The notes under the pieces were generated by a model, which saw nothing but the letters and a program-made list of their open reading frames with translations, had not been told where the DNA came from and ran no database searches. Shown piece after piece: positions 57,382-64,000 of a stretch of 64,000 bases of DNA. The position numbers and the translations under genes are program-made. Numbering within the stretch: position 1 is the stretch's first letter; each line of letters starts with the position of its first letter. The stretch comes from Cyclina sinensis (taxonomy: Eukaryota > Mollusca > Bivalvia > Venerida > Veneridae), in contig JAAONU010000011.1 of NCBI GenBank assembly GCA_012932295.1, positions 39,741,951 through 39,805,950 of the forward strand, read 5' to 3'.

Positions 57382-57850
57382 CAGTCATAACTATTACTGT
57401 CACTCTACTATGATGCAACTAAAACAAGCCATAAACGTTTGTTAGATGCGTGCCAATTAAATAGTCGTAAGTTTCTTTGTTTCTTTAAATGGATCTTTTC
57501 AGTGTTACTTAACCTTTTATAGAAGAGCATAGTAACATAACCACTGTTTAGTTTTCTAATGTCTATGATAATACATTGTTCTGGAATTAGACGTACTCTT
57601 ACAACCTCTTTAAGAACTCGGCGTCTGAGGTTTTACATTTTGCCTAACAGAGAATACAAGCCAATTTTCCACAATTATTTACTAGAACAGCAGTCACTTC
57701 CACAAGTAAGTTATAAATCAGTAATTCTTGATGAATTATGTATAGAAAATACTGCCTCGTAAAAAATACAGGGAAACCATTATCAAACTTTTCACATGTA
57801 ACTGCCCTAAGCAGGAAAACCTTATTCACAGTATTTTTTTGTTTTGTTAT

Positions 57851-57931
57851 AATGCCATCAGTTCGGTAGGTGATATTTTGTGTCATCAAAGCTTGACAAC
57901 TATGTGTGCCGATCAATCATCATTTAGCATT
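57851..57931 (-). ncRNA. Box C/D snoRNA, subfamily E copy 2
   Basis: Stem AATGC/GCATT, box C ATGATGA, C' TGATGA, D CTGA; guide AATATCACCTACCGAA. A CTTAG acceptor candidate lies about 45 nt downstream. Confidence 0.7.
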
Positions 57932-58166
57932 ATAAAAATTCTTTTCACATTCAGTAAAACAACACCAATCTGAATGGAAGATTTCTACAACAGGAAATAA
58001 TACAATGTGGAGTCTTTTATTTTTAACATTTTAATGATGTTTCACTTAAGGATTTTATACTGAGAAAACATTTTGGCTGAAGTTGCAAGTCAGACAACAG
58101 TCACACTGTTTGATCATGTGAAACTGCTTGAAAACATGTCATAATTTTGCCTTAATTTCTTACAGC

Positions 58167-58228
58167 AAGCAGTCAGTTCGGCGAGCGAGTTGTCATCAAT
58201 CTCAGAAATACCAATCATCATTTTGCTT
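58167..58228 (-). ncRNA. Box C/D snoRNA, subfamily A copy 34 (divergent)
   Basis: Stem AAGCA/TGCTT with box C ATGATGA, D' CTGA, C' TGATGA and D CTGA. The guide reads CAACTCGCTCGCCGAA; the one change makes a G-U pair with rRNA CGGCGAGUGA, so the target match survives while the stem has drifted with compensation. This is good evidence for an RNA-level constraint. Confidence 0.78.
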
Positions 58229-58540
58229 TTAAACAATACATTCCAAAGGGCATTGTTTCTCTACTTCCTCTTGCTGAAAATGTGAATTATCTTTTATTTC
58301 TGATGTGTTCTTTATAATACAATTTAAGCTGCAAGTACCATAAATCTCCAATAAACACCGAGGTAGCTCAACTTTCCAAACAGTCCTCTATTTCACAATT
58401 GCTCTCTTTCATGTTAAATTTCAAGCACTTTAGAATCTAACACTGAAAGGCATATGTATGCAGTATCATTTGCCATCAGGTCTAAAATAACACAACAAAG
58501 GGCAGGACAAATGATTTATTCCAACAATTCTTTAATAAAT

Positions 58541-58620
58541 AATGCCATCAGTTCGGTAGGTGATATTTTGTGTCGTCATAGCATGAAAACTATGTGTAAA
58601 ATTTTTCATCATTTGGCATT
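58541..58620 (-). ncRNA. Box C/D snoRNA, subfamily E copy 3
   Basis: The clearest E member: a perfect 7-bp AATGCCA/TGGCATT stem, box C ATGATGA, C' ATGACGA, D CTGA. The guide AAAATATCACCTACCGAA predicts a target with UUCGGUAGGUGAUAUU. A strong TGTTATTTTAG acceptor lies about 64 nt downstream. Confidence 0.78.
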
Positions 58621-58819
58621 GTGTCATGAATATTCAGTTGTATTTGGACAAATCAAGGGCCACTCCATGCTAGAAATCATCCTACCAGTAAAAGCCAATG
58701 TGTTATTACACTTGCCAATGATCACTGCTGTGAAGTTTCGTTTAAATCTATCTAGCAGTAATAGAGGTATGCCCAACCGTATTCCAATAAGGACAAATCA
58801 GGGGCTATCACTTTATTAA

Positions 58820-59765
58820 CAAGAACTGTCACTGTAAGATGACAATGCCCCCGAAAGCTGTGCTTTGACCTGAGGACCAGTCATTCAGGGGTCAAGGTCA
58901 AATAAATAATGGTCAATGGGAAGGTCTTGTCCAAAGGGGTGTTGTGTTTAAGTATGAAGTATATCCACTAACTAATATGGAAGTTATGGCCAAATAGTTT
59001 TTGGACAATTGGATATTCAGAGTCAAGGTCAAATATATATATAGATCAGTGGGGAGGTCTGTTGTGTCCAAGTATAAAGTAAATCCATTAACTAATAAGG
59101 AAGTTATGGCTAATATTAAAGTTTTTGGACAATTGGATCTTCAAGGTTTATGTCATTTAGGGGTCAAGGTCAAATAAATATAGGTCAGTGGGAAGGTTTT
59201 GTCAAAAGGGATGTTGTGTCCAATTATGAAGTAAATCTACTTACTAATAAGGAAGTTATGGCCAAATAGTTTTTGCACAATTGGGTATTCAGGGGTCAAT
59301 GTCAAATAAATATAGGTCAGTGGGAAGGTCTTGACCAAAGGGGTGTTGTGTCCAAGTATAAAGTAAATCCACTTACTGATAAGGAATTTATGGCCAATAT
59401 AAAAGTTTTTGGAAAATTGTATCTTCAAGGTTAAGGTCATTCAAGCATCAAGGTCAAATAAATATAGGTCAGTGGGAAGGTTTTGTCCAAAGTGATGTTG
59501 TGTCCAAGTATGAAGTAAATCCACTAACTAATAAGGAAGTTATTGCCAATGTTTGTTTTTGGACGGACTGATGTCCGGCTGCAACTGTATTAGGGGCTTT
59601 TTCTAGTTTAATAGACAGCCATTGTCCCCTTATTCCATTGATATGGAATAAACTCTATTGTTCTCTTTTGTTACGTTTACAGTTAGAAGGCCCCCTATTT
59701 ATTTTCGTTAGTGCAGACTGACAGACAGTTCAAAAACTCCCTCCCTTCAGGTGCATAAAAATCAT
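58820..59765. repeat. Bivalve dispersed element, second copy of the GGTCAAGGTCAAATA type
   Basis: Same start (AAGAACTGTCACTGTAAGATG) and tail (GTGCATAAAAATC) as 20,001-20,553, with about five modules. A nested insert lies near 59,572-59,716. Confidence 0.6.
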
Positions 59766-60315
59766 CTGACAGGGAAACAACAAAAATATGCATAACTACT
59801 TACAATCATTCTTGTAAAGTTTCCTCACAAGCTGATCAGTGGCTATGGAAATGTTTTCAAACTTGAAGAAATCAAAGGCCACAACTTCTCTAAAAACCAG
59901 GTGACCAGAACACATAATACGCAAAATACACAAAACTTCTTAACAATTATTCCTGTGAAGTTGTCAAAATCTTACCAGAAGTTCTTGAGATATGCCCATA
60001 TGTGCTCAAATTTATACAAATCAAGGCCCATAACTTCGCAGAGAATCACTAAACTGGAACTAAAGATATGCTCAACTAGGCTTGGTACGAATAAATCATA
60101 GCAAGTTCCACTGAAATCCAACCAGCAGTTATATTCTTGTGCACTGCACTTCTCTGAAGTGAGATCTATCCACCTGAGGTTTCACGTTGATACCTTTGTT
60201 AGCATTTGAGTTACAGTACAGACAAAAAGCATCACGGGCATGTGGAAAGACAAATGGATGTTATACGGACAAAGCGACGACTACAATCATGCTCGAGGGA
60301 GCATAATAAATATAA
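59766..60315. repeat. Dispersed element fragment
   Basis: Contains GGCCCATAACTTCGCAG-type modules and ends near GCTCGAGGGAGCATAATAAA. It directly precedes the 3' end homology at 60,322. Confidence 0.45.
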
Positions 60316-60321
60316 ACCAAA

Positions 60322-61792
60322 GAACAATGAATTATGTAAGCATTCCTTTTATTTGGTTTTGTACTCATGCTTGGCATAATACACATTAAGTATTTTAAGT
60401 TCTGTACATATTTACATAGAACATGAGAATAATCATAATAATAATCATAAACAATATTTTTCTGGCAAATCAACTAGACCATTTTGAAACTTCACTTTAT
60501 CCATGTAACCTAAATTTCTTTACCTTAAACAACTAAAACAAATTTTGTTCAATTGCTTGGGCCATAAATTTCTCTTTTTTTGTTGTGCTGGTAGGAACAC
60601 ATTTGAACTTTGAACAAGTCAGTACCAAACTCTTTGTTTCTGAAGGATCAATGAAAACTCATGTTTTTTTTTATTTGAGTAACGATGATAACCATTTTTA
60701 TATAGATTCCCTGGAACTTGTGTGTGGATTTAAAATCTTGATTTTTAAAATTGCTTTCATCTTTCCATAAAATGCCATCACATAACAAATGCCAAATACC
60801 TAAAATACCAAAAACAGGTATTTTTTTTAAATCTTGCAAAATTTAAGTGGCAGTTACCAGTTGATAAGATTTCATGAAGGCTTGTCTGCATTACATATGT
60901 ATCTCCACAACTAATTCATTGAAAACCATTTGCATCATGCAAAAGAGCATGTATTTTTCTACAAAATAGTACCTTACTTTTCAAAATTGGATCACAAAAC
61001 TTCGGGGCAAATAAGAAAAGCCCCTGCATGACAAGGAATGTTTTAAACCATTCAGAAAATCTGTATCCTAATTTAAAATCAGAATTTGTACAACACAATT
61101 TTAAATTTTTCAAAGTAGAACTTATTTTTTTCAAATCAGAAATTATCATTTTATAGTATAATAATGATTTTCAATTAGGATTGTCACTGCTTATCTAGCT
61201 TTTATGGAAAAGTTCGACTCTCCACATGAATAAGCGACGTTTTCCAATGGCCTGTGAATGTGCTAATCCTGCAGTATTTTTGGTCTTTAATACCTATTAT
61301 AATCGTCATTCCACTTTTCAATGATCACCTTTTTTTTCCACACAAGGTTTGACTTCACTAGTGCTTTTATCATAGTATCACAGTCTTTCTATTTTCCAGT
61401 TTTGTTTTTTGAACCTCATCTATTTTTAAACAATCCTTAAGATCAAAGAATAACAGAATCATAAAATAGCAACACTAAAATCATTCATATAACATCAAAA
61501 AGTGTATACGATATCCTTATAATTATAATGCATCAACCTAGTCTTCCAATAAGGCACTCTCCATTCGTCCTACTCGTCACTTGGAGATCAACCTCTCACC
61601 AATTACATAAAACTTGTTCTTTCCAATGTGTTAGAACTTCATTTACAAATGCTGTAACAAATGAAGAGGGGGACATCTGAACTGGGAACACCGACATGAT
61701 ACCTTGGGTGTTTTACATCTGAAAGATGGTTGGACATGTCTGGACTGTGCACGTGACCTGTGAGCCATTTTAACTACTCAAACAATGGACTG
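60322..61792 (-). other. Candidate 3' UTR of the acidic-tail gene (copy 2)
   Basis: Homologous to 18,112-20,837, shorter because the inserted elements of that copy are missing. AATAAA at plus 60,348-60,353. Confidence 0.5.
60348..60353 (-). terminator. Polyadenylation signal, acidic-tail gene copy 2
   Basis: AATAAA on the minus strand, in the same position relative to the homology end as in copy 1. Confidence 0.5.
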
Positions 61793-62778
61793 TCATCCTT
61801 TTCCATTTATATCATCCTGTGTATCCATGTCTGATTCTTCATCGGAAAAATCTTCCCAGTTCTCCTGAAACATATTGATCGCTTACAGTGCTTTCTAATA
61901 GGAAATTTTAAGCATATGCGATTATTTAAGTATTATCTATGTATTATAGCATCTGAAACCATGACTTTTTGACAACTGTGTATCCAAAGATCGAGAAACT
62001 AAAATAACAGTACCTTATAGACAAAAAAAGTAATACAAAGCATTCTCAGCAGCAATTTCAATATTTCAGGCTTGTCCTATATACCTGACTAAAATGCCAG
62101 GGCTTTATTTTTTTTCAGGAATATGACCCACACCTTGTTAAATTGACATTCAAAGACAGTTACATTTTCATTTCTTCTTTTCTTTTTTTTTTTAAAGTTT
62201 TTTTTGGCCAATATTTTGAGGCTTTTTATCATGAATTCTTTCTTTCTAGGAAAACTAGAACAAGTTGATTCCTCCAACAGTTTTTGAGTTATGCCCTGGG
62301 CAAAAATTAAGGGCAATAATTCCAATATTATGCAAATGAGTTATTGTTTTTAAAAAAGGGCACTGCACTTTTCCTCAATGAGATCTATCCATCTATGAAG
62401 ATTCAAGTTGATATCTCCAAAAGTTTTTCAGTTATGCCACGGACAAACAAAACCTGACAGCCAGAAAAGCTGATTCCTGTATACCCACTCTTACAACTTG
62501 TGTGGGGGGTATAAAAAGAATATAATTTTAGGCTGTTAAATTCCTCCCACCCCCTTCTTACCACAACAAAAGCCCTGAACATTTCACTTATCATTTACAA
62601 AGCTCGCTCGTCTTTAAGGTTATAGCCTTGTTTCAGTAGAGAAAAATAGGCAACTAAACTTTCTGAAATTACAAATATTTTTGGTATTACTTAATTTTCT
62701 AACATACAAGGCATACCTCCGAGTCTGAAGTTCCAGGGCCAATCGCAAGGTCTTCCAAATCATCCTCGTCTGAAGATT
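61793..62778 (-). CDS. C-terminal two exons of an acidic-tail protein, copy 2 (partial gene model)
   Basis: Exon 62,717-62,778 (62 nt, TCTGCAG-type acceptor TTGCAG, donor GTATGC) encodes SSDEDDLEDLAIGPGTSDSE. Exon 61,793-61,864 (acceptor TTTCAG) encodes ENWEDFSDEESDMDTQDD, then INGKG and TGA. They join in phase 0 across an 852-base intron containing a dispersed element. Compared with copy 1, substitutions keep the acidic character and the exact stop. The remainder of the gene lies beyond the window. The product is unknown; acidic Ser/Asp/Glu tails occur in many nucleolar and nuclear proteins, but that is not an identification. Confidence 0.65.
62258..62516. repeat. Dispersed element fragment in the last intron
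   Basis: GAGTTATGCCCTGGGCAAA and GAGATCTATCCATCTATGAAG modules, ending in TGTGTGGGGGGTATAAAAAG. Confidence 0.5.
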
Positions 62779-62852
62779 CTGCAATAAAATAAATGAAAAA
62801 GGTGCGTCTTTTCTCCTTATATACAGTTTTTTGGAGTCTTGGAGTTGTATAA

Positions 62853-62932
62853 ATGCCATTAGAGTTTGGTGAGTGATATTCCAAGCCATCACTGTATGCT
62901 GACTATGGGTTCAATCCATCATTATCTGGCAT
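62853..62932 (-). ncRNA. Box C/D snoRNA-like, subfamily C copy 8
   Basis: ATGCCA/TGGCAT stem kept, 73 nt upstream of the 3' splice site at 62,779. Box D is CTAA and C' is weakened (GTGATGG), so activity is doubtful. Confidence 0.45.
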
Positions 62933-63251
62933 ATGAAACTTAACAGTGCAATATATCCATTTAGACAAACACTAAAAACTTACTGAACTCTCAAAGTCAA
63001 CTTTTTTAATTATTGTACAGTCTATTGAAGTGGTAATCCTTAGAGGTTGAGTTTTTTTTCATAACACTTCACACTCAAGAAAAAGGAAGTGTTCCACTGA
63101 AGTAATCTTAAACTTCAAAATCACCAAAAAACATTTCAACAACCAGCTTGGTACTAGTTATAATAGCAAGACCTGTTAAAACATATAGATCTATTCTGGA
63201 CAGAATGACCAGTAATGTCACAACACTTTTTGGAATGTCCAGTTGTAGAAA

Positions 63252-63327
63252 TGCCATCAGTTAGGTGAGAGGTATTTATTGTCAACAGAGTTAGACAACT
63301 ATGATTCTGAACAATCCTCATTTGGCA
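63252..63327 (-). ncRNA. Box C/D snoRNA, subfamily D copy 9
   Basis: TGCCA/TGGCA stem perfect, box C ATGAGGA, C' TGTTGA, D CTGA; guide AATACCTCTCACCTAA, different from the other D copies. Confidence 0.58.
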
Positions 63328-63769
63328 AACCAACATCTTTCTTAAACAAACTTTACACTGACTTTATCATAATATGGTGACATACAGACTACTGAAACAA
63401 GCAACTTTGGTAACAACTACTTAACTTTCACTGTTGGTGACAAATACCCCTAACAAACTTTCACATTACCAGGAAAGCAGTCTTCTAGAAATATGGTATG
63501 TCTATGTTTCTGTTTTTGACTGAAAATCTGATTTTTTATTCCCTTAAAAACACCAACAAATAAATACAAAAAACAATTTATAGACAATAAATTTCTGGCC
63601 TAGAAAATATCAGACAATTATGACTTGATGATAAATATCTGGTAAGCCAAAAGGACAGAACAGATATTGATGAATATATAAATCAAGTCAAATTTTTTGG
63701 TAGCATTTCTGTATGTAATGACTGTTATCTTCTTCCATTTTTTCCTTCTTTGTATTCCATTTCTTAGTA

Positions 63770-63833
63770 AGAGCAATCAGTTCGGCGAGTGAGTTGTCAT
63801 CAAGCTCAGAGATACCAATCATCATTTTACTCT
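63770..63833 (-). ncRNA. Box C/D snoRNA, subfamily A copy 35
   Basis: All boxes and guide canonical, 40 kb from the main group, so the sequence is conserved beyond the recently homogenised block. Confidence 0.78.
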
Positions 63834-63968
63834 AAAACTTCACTCTGTAAATACTTTAAGAAATATAAGCTTAAAATAGAGTTTCTGTCATTTCATATAA
63901 CAGAAATCTTATTTTCTTCAAATTTTCAGCATGTTTGTTATCTAACTTGTAAGAATAACTGTACAAAA

Positions 63969-64000
63969 AGCAATCAGCTAGGAAGGTGAGATTTCATCAA
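63969..64000 (-). ncRNA. Subfamily B snoRNA, cut by the window end
   Basis: Box D CTGA, guide ATCTCACCTTCCTAG and part of C' (TTGATGA) are visible. The array evidently continues past 64,000. Confidence 0.5.

Overview
The window is animal nuclear DNA, most likely from a bivalve mollusc. It is AT-rich, has GT-AG introns, and is full of the dispersed elements typical of clam and mussel genomes: modules starting with AGCTCA and GAGCAC...GTGCTC, GGACGGACGGAC tracts, and hairpin ends before TATAATAA. The species call is inference.

Layout. (1) 1-8.2 kb: two near-identical intronless minus-strand genes of unknown function, the first cut by the window edge. Each has an X-box-like and a CRE-like motif just upstream. 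Between them lie a decayed LINE, three copies of a palindromic CGAC-rich repeat and simple repeats. (2) 8.8-17.4 kb: a complete eight-exon plus-strand gene for proteasome subunit PSMD8 (Rpn12), with a minisatellite and bivalve repeats in its introns. (3) 18.1-64 kb: one minus-strand repeat system. It starts with the 3' end of a gene whose last two coding exons encode an acidic tail (20,838-21,643). A second copy of this 3' end lies at 61,793-62,778 and continues past the window. Between and around the two copies sit about 80 short modules.

The main result is what these modules are. Read on the minus strand they have the layout of box C/D snoRNAs: a short terminal stem, box C (ATGATGA or a close variant), box D' (CTGA), box C' (TGATGA), a guide, and box D (CTGA). 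I separate five related subfamilies, A to E: 35 A, about 28 B (several truncated), 8 C, 9 D and 3 E loci. Subfamily A carries a guide complementary to CGGCGAGUGA, a near-universal stretch near the 5' end of large-subunit rRNA. The C module lies 73-78 nt upstream of the 3' splice site of a repeated 62-nt acidic coding exon, which is the usual spacing for intron-encoded C/D snoRNAs. So this looks like a large, still expanding snoRNA host locus, comparable in organisation to SNORD115/116 but in a mollusc.

(4) 49.3-55.2 kb interrupts the array with a decayed DIRS-like ORF1, a candidate proline-rich coding exon, and two tandem repeat arrays. One of these has a higher-order structure of six roughly 165-bp monomers. 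The interval 55.2-64 kb returns to older, more diverged snoRNA copies.
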